Below the pieces are notes generated by a model. That model saw only the letters and a program-made list of their open reading frames with translations. It made no database searches and had not been told where the DNA came from. A stretch of 64,000 nt of DNA from Agriotes lineatus (lineage: Eukaryota > Arthropoda > Insecta > Coleoptera > Elateridae): assembly GCA_940337035.1 (NCBI GenBank), contig CALNHX010001036.1, positions 124,001 through 188,000 of the forward strand. Direction: 5' to 3'. Of the stretch, positions 52,881 through 63,386 are shown piece by piece (position 1 is the first letter of the stretch; every line of letters starts with the position of its first letter). The position numbers were made by a program, and so were the translations under genes.

Positions 52881-53340
52881 AGTTTTACTTTTAGAAATAA
52901 CACCTACAGGAATTCGTTTGCCGCCAGTAAATAAATGGAGGAAATTGAAAAATTGTAGTAGGCTTATTTTTATTGAAAAATATTATTAAAGAAGTTGCTT
53001 ACAATCATAAAAATAGTCTAATTTAATTGTAGTGGCCACAGTTTTATTGCTAATAATTTATTTCTAATTAATTGTCTTGTTAATTTGCATTTTTATAGTT
53101 TTTGCAATTTTATATCGAAATGAGATACTTGTAAACCGTAGTACCTAAATATAATTGATCCACAGCGTTGCGGCATCCCCTATATTACTAGCTTTATCAG
53201 CGGTAGTTCGAAATGGGAGCCGTAAACAGCAGGATTACGGACGGTTCCATTAATTTAAGCCTTTTAAAGACATTCGGGTAATCTATTACAATATCTGTTT
53301 GTTTCTGTGAAAATTAATTTTGTAGTCCTTATGTTTATCT
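52881..53340. other. No gene recognised
   Basis: AT-rich up to about 53150; 53160-53260 is GC-richer but short and not recognised. Confidence 0.4.
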
Positions 53341-53356
53341 ATAACCCCTTCATTTT

Positions 53357-53890
53357 AGGCAAGTCGATCCAAAAAAAGTGTCGCGACTTTCAAAACAAGG
53401 GGACCTGTATATATGGCCAGCCAAGGTGTCGTGTTGTGCATACAAGCAAGGCCGATCAAAGAAGTTTTATCGATGGCTGTAAGGCATCTCCTGTTCTTGT
53501 CGAGGAATGGGCTCGTCTGAACAGTATTGTAGGCACTTCCGTAAGGGAGGATGTAATTTTTCCGACTACAAATTTCTCCATAAGCAATATCCGATACCGT
53601 GGTTGTGGTCGTGTCCTGTTTGTAAAGAGCCGATAACCACATCGCAAATGATGTGCATGAGTAAGAGTCCTCTAGAACCCATCCTGTTTCTTATCACAGT
53701 AACGCCACGAGCATTTAAATTTTTGTCCTCCCGTGGTGCTCTGTCTTATACCTTGGAGGCAACGCCAGTAATCCTGAAGGAAGACTCCTTAAAACATCAT
53801 ATAGAGCAAATCAGACGAAACCTCTTGAACGAATTTGAAAAAAGTAGTTGTTTTTTATATCATTACACAATTATCTTTCACCTATCGTGC
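53357..53890 (+). pseudogene. CCCH zinc-finger gene fragment (ZC3H10-like?)
   Basis: After an acceptor-like TTCATTTTAG the frame reads KKCRDFQNKGTCIYGQPRCRVVH: C-x8-C-x6-C-x3-H, a standard CCCH RNA-binding finger. After a frameshift near 53500 a second finger follows, YCRHFRKGGCNFSDYKFLH, in which the third Cys codon is missing. Then SCPVCKEPITTSQMM and a helix IEQIRRNLLNEFEK. Tandem fingers with 'DFQNKGTC' and 'HFRKGGC' resemble ZC3H10-type proteins. No complete frame, so a pseudogene or captured fragment. Confidence 0.4.
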
Positions 53891-53944
53891 AAGTAATGTC
53901 ACAAGGTTTTTTCTATTAAATTTTCAATTGGATTTAGCATCTGA

Positions 53945-54464
53945 GGTAGAGCCGATCTTGCCAGTGACTATAGTGCTGCACCACAATCTACTTTTTCCAT
54001 TGAGCAGTTTCAAAGTGGAAGCGATATCCTGCTAATTGATAATGTAGCCAACTCTACTGTTTCGCAGCGTTCCGTTCCGGACTTGGATAGCCAGCAGGAT
54101 GAGAATAACAGTTACATACGTTTATTCCTATGAATCTTAAGAATTTAATTCATTTCGCAAACAAATCTAACATGTGAATTTATTTTCTAACGAAGGATGT
54201 GTTGTGCAACTCCAAGAAGACGATGAAGGTCCATTACAGAGCATTGACGATATCAAAACTGTAATACCAAATGTTATGAAGCCTCGTTACGATTGTGCTA
54301 TTACCGAAACCGTTCCTGGTAAAGAATGAGGTCGCAAAACTAGACGTCAATTCTGCATTTTCTGCAAAAAATTGCTAGCTAAGTTGCCCAACCACATTGA
54401 GGCAGTACATAAAAACGAAGAAGTAGTCAAGTGGCTAAAAAGATATCCTAAGAATATGTGCTAA
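53945..54464 (+). pseudogene. Two-exon C2H2-type gene remnant
   Basis: Frame 53945-54119 (SDYSAAPQSTFSIEQFQSGS, SVPDLDSQQDENNSYI) continues in phase into 54196 if a GT-AG intron at 54120-54195 is removed. The second part reads CVVQLQEDDEGPLQSIDDIK, ETVPGKE, an in-frame TGA at 54327-54329, then RQFCIFCKKLLAKLPNHIEA and VHKNEEVVKWL. The C-x2-C...H-x4-H finger followed by 'HKNEE.VK' matches a multi-copy arthropod protein family of unknown function. The stop and unclear first exon suggest it is decayed. Confidence 0.4.
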
Positions 54465-54659
54465 TTTTGAATGACTTTGTTTTTGTACATCGGGGGGAAT
54501 TTCTGTCAGTCTATTCCCGTTGTTTGTTAGTTTCTTATTTCAATAAAAAAAAGTCATGCTTCTACAATATCCGGTCAAAACTGTTTTTTTAACACTACAC
54601 AGGGTGATATATAAGGTTGGCCACAAGCTTCGACAGATGATTTCTGACACTATTTTTAG

Positions 54660-54749
54660 TAGAGATGGACCGATAATCGGTATCGGCCATATTGGCTAAA
54701 TTATGGATATATCGGCATCGACCAAAAAACTCGTATCGGTCGATCCCTA
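54660..54749. mobile_element. 90-bp hAT MITE with perfect 8-bp target duplication
   Basis: Ends TAGAGATGGACCGATA and, inverted, TAGGGATCGACCGATA; flanked by ATTTTTAG at 54652-54659 and 54750-54757. Repeated TATCGG motifs inside. Too small to encode anything. Confidence 0.85.
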
Positions 54750-54920
54750 ATTTTTAGTAAAAAACTGTATAAGTATGAATTAACTAAAAAGTTATGGCTA
54801 CTTGAAGTTCACACTGGGGAAAAACATTCCTGGTGTAAATTTTAAGTAGCTATATCTTCATAACGAAACGTTTTACAACATAGGTTTATGTACAAGATTT
54901 TACTTACAATATGTGAGCAG

Positions 54921-55305
54921 TTACGTTGGATTTTTTTCAGACTGGGCGAACTTTACAGCCTCTATGATGTCATCGTACTTTATGGTGTAACTGCTTCTCA
55001 ACAGAGAAAGGTAGGTAAATCCCAAATTGATAACCCTCCACTTATCCGCCAATGTAACATTGGGAATGTAGGCCCACATTACCTGCTGGATATTCAATAC
55101 ATTATCATGGGCACTTACAAGCCTCTTGGGCTGCAAACGCCTTCTGATGCAGTATGATTTTCTTGTTCTCGTGCAGGTTCTCATGCACCACCGCCTCCGT
55201 GTTGTCACAGGCAGCCACTGAAAGTTTCTCATTGTCCTTCACACTGCAATAATTATTGCGTAGGAATATCGACCTGGCGTGGTTGCTATATCCCCAACCG
55301 GGCAC
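54921..55305 (-). CDS. Hypothetical minus-strand open frames, partial
   Basis: Two overlapping frames: 55105-55305 (SIFLRNNYCSVKDNEKLSVA; NKKIILHQKAF) and 54921-55232 (DNVLNIQQVMWAYIPNVTLA; INLGFTYLSLLRSSYTIKYD; DIIEAVKFAQSEKN). Joined by a frameshift near 55110-55130 they give a coherent-looking protein segment with balanced composition. I do not recognise a family. Confidence 0.3.
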
Positions 55306-55559
55306 CTCCCCTGGTTGCGAATAGGGGAAAGCTCGGTAGATATAACGGATACCGGGAAAACTAAATACCCGTTGAGGACAAAATCTACGAGTGTACGTGA
55401 AAGGACTTACAAAAAGAAGTCTTTCTCAGAACTAACCAGGAACAACTGAAGGCGGTAGTAGACAAAAACTGCTAAAACGTCGTGTGATAAACAACCGAGA
55501 CAGTGGAAAAAGTTCGATAAAACATATTATAATAGACCACTGCCAAAAATGACATCATT

Positions 55560-56080
55560 CAGAGAACAATTTGATTTAATGGTTCCTAATAACATAACCG
55601 GGTTGATTACATTGAAATTTCAGAATACAGCAAAGGTACAGTAAAAGAAGAACATGACGGTAGTCCTGCCCTCTCTTTAGAGCAAGCAAAAGATGCTCCT
55701 GTAAAGAAGCGCAAGAGAGGGCACAAGCCTGAACACGAACCTAAAAACATGCGCACAACCACCTGGAATATGAAAAAGTTCAACTACAAAGTTTCTATTT
55801 TCTTTGAAGAGGAGCATGGTGAGAATAAGCTATGTCAGAAGGAATTCTGAAAATTGGGATACAATTGTAAGAACATCAAGAGTAATCAGAGAAATGTATT
55901 ATCCAACCATTACAGTTTACCTGACAGTATGTTCTACAGTTCATGCAACTATAAAAACGACGTTGGTCAGAATACTTCCCTGCCTATGGGAACAAACTTC
56001 CTTCCCCAAGAAATCATCAATAGGTTACAAGATGAAGCAAAGAAGGATATGGCTGAAGTGGAAAAAGAATTTATGTAAAC
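55560..56080 (+). pseudogene. Unrecognised basic/Cys-containing protein remnant
   Basis: Frames give VDYIEISEYSKGTVKEEHDG, APVKKRKRGHKPEHEPKNMR (nuclear-localisation-like), then, past a stop at about 55848, LGYNCKNIKSNQRNVLSNHY and LPDSMFYSSCNYKND, and finally IINRLQDEAKKDMAEVEKEF (helical, stop at 56076-56078). The order 'KKRKRG..K', a Cys-rich 'C....C', then a helix recalls a widespread arthropod multi-copy family, but this is weak. It may belong with the C2H2 remnant upstream. Confidence 0.3.
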
Positions 56081-56548
56081 AATCATTAAAACAAACTACC
56101 AAATAAACGCAGTAGGAGATTTGAAGGGCGGGAAGAAAGAATCAAACAAAATCCCCAAGAGGTATGACGATCATGTTTTAACGCTAATTACAGCCCAAAA
56201 TCGACCATTTCCACAAATAGGCTGCGGCTACTATTAATATGAACATTCTCCTGTAATAGATTAAAAAAATTGAACTGTTTTTCATCATAAAACATAATTC
56301 TGGAAATACATATAACATCTATGATATTTCGGAAATGCAGAATAACGAAAAGAAAAACTGAGTATGATCAGCAAATTCAATGCAGATCTTACTATTCGAC
56401 TTTCCAATAAGTAATAAAAAACAACAATGTGAATCCTGTGTAACTGTGATGCACAGGAAAGGAAGAGAGAGCGCTTGTGTGGACCCCATCAAAGCGAAGA
56501 ATTTCATTCAGTGAGAGAACCTATGGTATAGATAGAGAAACAAAATCT

Positions 56549-56583
56549 CAGAATGGTCGTGACTCATAAATTACGGTGGCCAA
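56549..56583 (+). repeat. 35-bp direct repeat, left copy
   Basis: CGTGACTCATAAATTACGGTG lies at the core of a 35-bp segment that recurs at 57585-57619 with four differences, 1036 bp downstream in the same orientation. Confidence 0.75.
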
Positions 56584-56884
56584 ATATGCTTTAGGTGGGT
56601 CATAAATAGAAGAAAAAATGTTGAAGCTTTATCTGCTACGATCCCCCAACAACTAGCTTCTAATACTTGTGTTGTACTCGATTTGGTAATTGCTATGAAA
56701 TACCGAAGAACCGAACAACTTTATATTATCAATTTTGAATAATGTATCCATTACCGGGTATTGGAGACACGTAACTGCATTAACGCACATGGAACCATCT
56801 GATTTAGACATTCATAAAGCACTGAATAACATCATGGATTATTAAACGTATCAATGTTTGATAGAATCACAAGGTAGAAAACCA

Positions 56885-57268
56885 GCGTTTTAAAAAAGAA
56901 CCCGGGTAGCGCAGTTGGGAAAACTCCAAGCTTGCACGAAGCAAGTCCTGGGTTCATCCCGCGTGGGCCGGAATTTTTCCGCAGCCTTGGCGATTGGAAT
57001 CGGCTCGGTGAGACCATTCACATTAACCAAATTAACTGTGCTCTACTCAGAACCACAGACCTAAGAGATAGAATAACAAGATCAACACATCACCAAGACA
57101 CACACACAGCTCACACAATGGTTGCTGTGCAATCACAAAAGACGCGCTTCAACTTTGTACCCCAAATCCAGGGCAAGTTGTGCATTATACCGCCAGACGC
57201 AAGCGTATAGAGCACCAACCTCTACACCGCAAGGTATAATGAGGTTACCGACAATATATACATCATTT
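56885..57268 (+). mobile_element. tRNA-derived SINE with long target duplication
   Basis: GGGTAGCGCAGTTGGG (A-box-like) and CTGGGTTCATCCC (B-box-like) lie about 35 bp apart near the 5' end, then a body that contains the frame 56932-57210. It is bordered by TTTGATAGAATCACAAGG.. (56857-56884) and TTTGATAAAAGCACAAGG.. (57269-57296), a 28-bp near-identical direct repeat (two differences) that fits a LINE-mediated target duplication. Not a functional tRNA: the anticodon arm is not formed. Confidence 0.7.
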
Positions 57269-57584
57269 TTTGATAAAAGCACAAGGTAGAAAACCATCAG
57301 AGACCTAAGTGAACGAGATTTTGGCAGTCATTGCTTAAAATTCCTGCTGGAATGGTAATAGGTGTAGGACACGTTTTTGTTTTGAAGAATTTCTTCGATG
57401 AAAAGAAACCTTATGTGTTGCTAAATAATTCATAATAAATAAATAGATACTAGAAAATTGTGGATTAAGTTATGTCTAGATTTGTGTAGTGTGTGAGAAG
57501 TACTTAACGTTTGTTTCTCCCGTTGAGTAATATTTATCGCCATTTTGTTCCCGTCATATCTACTAGTATTTTACAACTAAAGTT

Positions 57585-57619
57585 CAAAATGGGCGTGACT
57601 CATAAATAACGGTGACCAA
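57585..57619 (+). repeat. 35-bp direct repeat, right copy
   Basis: Partner of 56549-56583. Lies just before the gamma-glutamylcyclotransferase pseudogene. Confidence 0.75.
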
Positions 57620-57705
57620 CGACCACCCCGGCCACATCGGCCTGCAACTGCATAAGCGAATTGACAGTCATACAGCCGTCAACCTAAAAATAAACTTTGT
57701 TTCAG

Positions 57706-58338
57706 GTCATGTCTAAAACATTCTTATACTACGCACATGGCAGCAACCTACTGACCAAACGACTTCATGTAAATAATCCTACTGCTGTTCGTGCAGGCAT
57801 AGGAAAGTTAAAAGTTGGAACAAACAGAAAAGGAAGCGGTCTGTACTACAGACGCTCATTTCAGGACTATCGACTGGATTTTCACAGATATTCCAAACGA
57901 TGACAAGGTGGTTCTGCCATTCTTGTGTCCCACGATGGCTTTCACGTTTGGGGGGCTCTGTGGGAAATTAGCATGGAACACCTTTCCACGTTGGATAGGT
58001 ACCAAATGATTACGATGATTCAAACTTAAATTATACCTATGGATTTTAGGCAAGAAGGTGTCGACGATGTCTACTTTCGGTTCGAAGTTGTTGTGGAATT
58101 ACCCGACGGCACTATAAATAAATGTCATGTGTTTCAACAAGTTCAAGTCCCTTAGGAATATTTTAAATTGAAGGATGTACCTTTGGACAGGCAGTTTTCA
58201 TATGTGTATCTCAATACCATTATCAACGGTGCTAGAGAATCGCAACTGCTGGAAGAATACCAACAACTTTTAGAAAAAGTGCCTCATAGCGATTTTAATG
58301 GAGATGCAGAATTAAATATTAGCTTAAATATTGATTGA
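57706..58338 (+). pseudogene. gamma-glutamylcyclotransferase-like pseudogene with two introns
   Basis: Exon 1 from ATG 57709 (35 codons: MSKTFLYYAHGSNLLTKRLH.., with AVRAGIGKLK) ends at a GT-AG intron, 57814-57864. Exon 2 (57865-57998) reads DYRLDFHRYSKR, stop TGA 57901-57903, then SAILVSHDGFHVWGALWEIS and LSTLDR. A second GT-AG intron, 57999-58049, restores the frame to QEGVDDVYFRFEV and DGTINKCHVFQQVQVP. A TAG (58153-58155) is followed by FKLKDVPLDRQFSYVYLNTI and a stop at 58336-58338. The order FxYxxGSN, L.F...., HVWGALWEI, LDRQEGV, PLDR..S..YL matches the GGCT family, which releases 5-oxoproline from gamma-glutamyl dipeptides. The catalytic Glu of QEG is kept. A preceding TTTGTTTCAG acceptor suggests another upstream exon. 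Confidence 0.8.
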
Positions 58339-58589
58339 TAAAGTGAGATATGCATGGCTATCTAGATCAGCCTTTCTGGTTCCAAAATCCCCTTTTCAAA
58401 TGTGTTATGGGACCCATGCAAAACAGAGCACCAGCAGGTGTAGGCGCAGGGGCTTATAATATGCGTCATAAACGGAGCCCTCTGAATACCAGGCGCCCTC
58501 TTGAAGTATTTAGCCAATCTCCGTTGCATTAAACATTCACTTGTATAGATTTAACGATTGATTTTTCACAGAGTGAAGGCGACACACTG

Positions 58590-59576
58590 ATGGAGTCAAC
58601 ACCGCTTCCGATCACTGAAGCTCAGACTTCGGTGACCGAGATAAAAACTGAACAGTGTGCCTTTACTGCAGAGCTGACAGTCCAGACTTCCAGTCAACGA
58701 CAGTCTTCCGAGCAGGAAAAGGCCGCAACCGGAAAAGACATAGCCAATCAACTAGGCAAAGTGTTCTTCAAAAAGGTCAAACATACAGCCAATGAACGCA
58801 AAGAACGCGCCAAGCGAGCTTGTGAAGCCAAGGGCACTAAGTACGACCCGAACTTTTTTAGAAAACAGAAGATGGAGAAGAGGACAGTAGACCCAGCTTC
58901 CAAATCCTGTAACCAACCAGGGACATAAGATGCTACGCTCTGGCGGTCCAGGCAAAAAGTAGACAAGCCGACCTCACCAAAGGTAGGCACCCACAGAAAG
59001 CTCAATTTTGCTGAGGCTGCCACCACGGTGAAAATGGCCACCTACCTTGCTGGATATCCAGACGTCAAACTGACAAAGGAACAAGATGACCTAGTCAGAG
59101 ACAGTCAAGTAAATTTCATCTTCCAGATGGAAGAAGAAGAAAATACACCTTTCTTTACCAGCCATTATCTCGAAGCTAGTACATACGTGGTTGCGTGCAA
59201 TAACGAAGTTACAAAATACTGGTTAAGTGAGCAAGTGCCTAAGCTGCACCCTTGGGCCAGTGCCAAACTAGAGATAAAAGAGCGGGCAATGATTATTAAT
59301 TCCGTCCTGGTAGTTTTCAATGTCCAAGAGTGCTACGATAGACAAAAAGCCGAGGTTATTCTCCGATTGATCGGAAAACAAAATAAACAAAAGGAAGACC
59401 TCCAGACCGGTGCTTAGAGAATAATCAACGGCACTCCACTAGAAGACGGCGGTAGAACGTTCGCAGTAGTGATAGATGTCACTGCAAAACAAGTACTTAC
59501 ATCAATCAACTGTGTAGCGCACCTAAACTTCAATAAAATCACTTTCATCATCCGCTCCAAGGACAGGAAGGAATAA
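58590..59576 (+). pseudogene. ORF1 with DUF4780-like domain
   Basis: 58590-58928: Ser/Thr/Gln-rich and then basic sequence (KHTANERKERAKRACEAKGT). After a frame change, 59028-59417 reads KMATYLAGYPDVKLTKEQDD, LVRDSQVNFIFQMEEEE, YVVACNNEVTKYWLSEQVPK and LHPWASAKLEI, the DUF4780 pattern found in ORF1 of insect R1/LOA-type elements ('..P...L...Q..l', 'v...n......WL...v..l.pw'). A TAG at 59415-59417 is followed by 52 more in-frame codons (GGRTFAVVIDVTAKQVL..KITFIIRSKD) to TAA 59574-59576, so the stop is secondary. Confidence 0.7.
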
Positions 59577-62030
59577 CCTGAAAGTAGTGTAAATTAACCT
59601 CCACCACTGCAAAGCAACCACTGCAAATCGAAGCAGAAAGCTGCTAGCAGATGATATCGATTTAGCATTCATCCTAGAACCATGAATAGTTAAGGGACAA
59701 GTCAGGGAATTAGGGGATGCCAAAGGTAAGCTTGTTTATGACATTCAAGTTCTAGAACATATATACTTATATGAAATAATCTAAACACTTTACCACTAAT
59801 GGAATTCTGTTCTAGAGATATAACTGCAATTAAAAAAATGGAGTAACAATGAAGCTTCTAACCAAGCCACTATACGCTCCATCTACGCTCCATCCGATTA
59901 CAAGCAACCACCACCTAGCGAGAAACTAGAGAACCTAGTATTGTCTGCCTCCTAAAACGATCTAGACTTCATCCTAGGCTACGACGTAAGTTTCACCACA
60001 CCATTTGGAGCAGCACAGCACAAGGTGAGTCACTTTTAGAATTTATCTCAACTAACAATCTAGTAGTAGTGAACAAAGGTAACACTCCAACCTTTTATTA
60101 CTCTAATTGACATGAAGTTATAGATATTACCATAACCACTATGAGAATTAGTCAATTAGTGAATAAATGGCAAGTCTCAGACGAATCATCACTCTCTGAC
60201 CACAATTATATTATCTTTGAACTGTCTCAACGGGAAGTAAACCAAAGAGTTTACTACAACCCAAGAAAGACAGACTGAAACCTATATAAACAAAAACTAC
60301 AAGACAAGATAGAACAACAACAGTTCAGATCTCCCAATAAAGTAGATTTAGACTCGAACTCTAACCGGTTAAAGTAGGACATGATTGACTCCTTTTAGAG
60401 TAGCTCTCCTCTAATAAACCCAAGTCAGCAAATTGGTGGAATGAAGACCTACATCGAACCAGACAAGAAGTCAGGCGTCTTTAACAGGCCAAAAGCCACA
60501 AATAACTGGGAGAACTATCACAAAAGCTCTCACAGACTACGCCAAAAATATCAAGGCAGCTAAGACAGCAGCCGGGAAAAAAATTCTGCCAGGAGGTGGA
60601 GACTGCGCGATCCACAGCTAGACTCCACAAAATCATCTCAAAGCAACTCATGATTCCAGTAGGAACCCTTAAAAAATAAATCGCAGAATACACTACAACA
60701 GAAGAGGAGACATTATTTCTTTTGATAAAAACTCACCCGGAGCAGTGGAACAACCTACTCTGGTCGTACCCAATCATGCCCCTAAGAGGAAAGACTGGGA
60801 AACAGCTAAGAGAATAGTCAGCAAAGAAAGGATTAGATGCGTTAGCTTCTTTAGTCCTTTCAAATCTGCTGGAAACAATGGTATACAACCCGTAATGCTA
60901 CAGAAAGGGTAGATATACTGCTGTACCCACTCAAAGACATGTTCCCAAAAGAAGTCTTGCCCTGGGCTACATTCCCCACGCCTGGAGAGTGACTAAAGTA
61001 TTTTCCCCAGACGTGGTAAGAGCAGCTATGCAGAAGGTAAGTCTTACGGACCCATCAGCCTAACGCTATTCCTCCTTAAAACGCTGGAAAGATTAGTACA
61101 CATATACTGGAGGGAAGAAGTCTTAACTGCACTCTCGATTCACAAATATCAACATGCTGACCAAACAGGAAAGTCATGGGAAACCGCACTACACCAACTA
61201 GTGGAAAAAATTGAGAGAACCTTGGAGTACAAGGAGTGTGCAGTCGGAGCATCTCTATACATAGAAGGCGCCTTCGACAAACACCTCCTATCACTCCAGT
61301 GAAAGAGCAATAAAAAACTATCAGATTGATAACACCACGATAAGATGAACTGTGGCGATGTTCAACGCTATAGTTGTAAAAGTCAAGTTATTCGATAAGG
61401 AAGAGACAGTTCCCGCGACAAGGGGATGTCCACAGGGGAGAGTCCTTTCTTCAATCCTATGGTGCCTTACAGTTGATGAACTGCTCCAACTCAATAACAG
61501 AGGCTACTACACTCAAGGATACGCTGATGATATTATCATACTGATTCAAGGTAAATACCAAAGAACCGTAGACAATTTAATAAAAACAGCACTAAAAAAC
61601 CGATAAATGATGTCTGGAGAATAATCTTAAAATTAATTCTAGCAAAGCCACTCTCGTCGCTTTCACCCGTAGAAAGGACATCACAAACAGAATCAACATA
61701 AAACTGTTGGAGACAAATGTCAACTGGGAGAACGAGGTTAATTACGTAGTTAGGACTAACCATCGACTCCAAACTAACTTTTAACTCCCACCTAGACAAA
61801 ACAATCACCAGGTGCATACAAACATTAGTTATTGGGAAAAGAGCTATAGGTAGTACGTTGGGGCTCAAACCGGAACTGACCCCCTAGCTGTAGAAAACCA
61901 TGGTTCCACCAATAATTTCATATGGAATAATTGCCTGGTGGCAATGGCCATTCACAAAATCAGCAGACTACAATATCTAGCTAATCGGTGCATCACTGAA
62001 GTCCTTAAAGGGACACACGACTGGTTATGT
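59577..62030 (+). pseudogene. ORF2 (endonuclease and RT), heavily mutated
   Basis: Readable blocks in order: INLHHCKATTANRSRKLLAD and DIDLAFILEP (endonuclease start), VKGQVRELGDAKGKLVYD, SIYAPSDYKQPPPSEKLENL and LDFILGYD, SFFSPFKSAGNNGIQPVMLQ (RT start), YGPISLTLFLLKTLERLV and YQHADQTGKSWETALHQLV, then the open frame 61352-61606 with TRGCPQGRVLSSILWCLTVD and YTQGYADDIIILIQGK (catalytic YADD). Finally IDSKLTFNSHLDKT and PIISYGIIAWW. 'GCPQG.VLS.ILW...VD.LL' with 'GYADDI.ILI.GK' is the R1/LOA signature. Confidence 0.75.
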
Positions 62031-62293
62031 AAGTCGTTAAGCAGACATTCAGTATAAACAAAATCTATAACACTATAAATGATGGTGAGAATCTTCTTAA
62101 AATTGTGCGGACGTGTGCTACCCGCTGGTTCTCAATTTCAATAGCTTTTGATGGGAAGATTAGTTTATGTCGTTCGTCGCTCACTAACGCTTGTTTGGGC
62201 CACTCCGTTGAGACTCTGTTTACGGTAAATTCTCTTTCACAAAAGTGCGTTATTAATATTTGTGCAACATGCCTTTAACTCTACTATACGCAG
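62031..62293 (+). promoter_or_regulatory. Probable 5' untranslated region of the L1-type element
   Basis: About 260 bp of GC-richer sequence (from 62100) directly upstream of the intact ORF1, containing GTTCGTCGCTCACTAACGC. In L1-type elements this region carries an internal promoter; no promoter motif is identified here and the border with the R1/LOA-like element is uncertain. Confidence 0.35.
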
Positions 62294-62929
62294 ATGAATT
62301 ACAAACCGTTCGTTGTTATTAAAAAAATTACAGAGATGTTAGATGATAAACTGTTTAAAGACCGGCTAACAGCAATAGTTACCAATTCAGTGTTAACGGC
62401 AATTGCGGATAGCGTAGCAGATATGGAAAAACATATCAAGGCGGTAAAAGAAGAAAATGATAAGTTATCCAATAAAATAAAACGTATGGAAGCAGGTTTA
62501 GATAAGATGCAGCAATATTCGTGGAGGTCGTGTTTGCGGGTATTTGGCGTAGAAAAATCTGAGCATGAAAATGTCTTGGAAAAAATGTTGGTCCTAATTA
62601 ACACGCACATGGGTCTTAAAGTGAATGAAGCTATGATTGATAGATGTCACAGATTGGGTGCAACTTTAAGCAAACCATCGCAAGCAGCAACAAAACCACG
62701 TGTTGTGATAATAAAATTTATTTCATATAGAACCCGACATTTAGTGTTATCTTCTAGAACCAAGCTGAAGGGTACTTGCGTTTATGTTCAAGAAGATATG
62801 ACCAGGCACAGGTATAAATTGTATATGGAAGCAAAAACGAAATATGGGAAAAACTCAGTATGGTCCAGAGATGGAGAAGTGTTTATCAATGAAATTGATG
62901 GTATTAAGAAACTACAACCGACATTTTAA
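62294..62929 (+). CDS. L1-type ORF1 protein, intact 211 codons
   Basis: Starts MNYKPFVVIKKITEMLDDKL. Residues about 35-80 form a coiled coil (EKHIKAVKEENDKLSNKIKR; KMQQYSW). Residues about 80-145 are an RRM-like domain (SCLRVFGVEKSEHENVLEKM; EAMIDRCHRLGA; PRVVIIKFISYRTRHLVL). The C-terminal domain includes CVYVQEDMTRHRYKLYMEAK and a final SRDGEVFINEIDGIKKL. The product should trimerise and bind the element RNA. ATG 62294 follows CTATACGCAG and is the only good start. It is the only intact copy of the family; remnants are at 12970 and 39672. Some other non-LTR lineages have a similar ORF1. Confidence 0.8.
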   Translation: MNYKPFVVIKKITEMLDDKLFKDRLTAIVTNSVLTAIADSVADMEKHIKAVKEENDKLSNKIKRMEAGLDKMQQYSWRSCLRVFGVEKSEHENVLEKMLVLINTHMGLKVNEAMIDRCHRLGATLSKPSQAATKPRVVIIKFISYRTRHLVLSSRTKLKGTCVYVQEDMTRHRYKLYMEAKTKYGKNSVWSRDGEVFINEIDGIKKLQPTF

Positions 62930-63386
62930 AAATTCATACGATTTATTATTACGTAAATATAGTTTTTGTGTTTTATATCTTAAGTTCATTTTTCCTTCGC
63001 GGAACCCAGTTATAAGTATATTATTTTGTTATATAAACACAGTTTGATTTGTTCTGTTTTAGCTGCTTATATTGTAAACATCATATCTTGAGAATTATTG
63101 TTGTTTTCTTTGATCACTGGTTATATTTAGTAGTGCTATTTAAATCTAATTTAATGAATTATTTGTACTTATAGGTGATTCTGCTTTAAAATTTATTCTA
63201 CTTTTATATGTTAAGTTGTTGAGTCCAACGGACTGGCTGATATAATTGGCCCAGTGATTCTTATACGACGAATATTTTTGGCTTCATTTCTGATAATTTA
63301 GTTTTTTTTTCCAAGTATAACTTGATTCCTATTTAGTACACCGTTCTTATTTAACTTCTGTTTATTTTAAGAAAAGCTAATTTATT

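Larger units (their letters stand above)
58345..62030 (+). mobile_element. R1/LOA-like non-LTR retrotransposon, degraded
   Basis: Plus-strand ORF1 with a DUF4780-type domain followed within about 10 bp by an ORF2 with endonuclease, RT and C-terminal remnants. Borders are approximate; I found neither tail nor target duplication. ORF1 is nearly open whereas ORF2 has dozens of stops. Confidence 0.75.

Noticed and set aside
56740..56850. Tyrosine-recombinase C-terminus (frame with YWRHVTALTHMEPSDLDIHK)
   Set aside because: The pattern recalls the end of arthropod recombinase-like proteins, but the R..H..Y residues cannot be placed and the segment is too short.
56895..56965. Functional tRNA gene
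   Set aside because: Same reasoning: boxes only, no cloverleaf, and the unit is bounded by a target duplication together with 300 bp of non-tRNA sequence.
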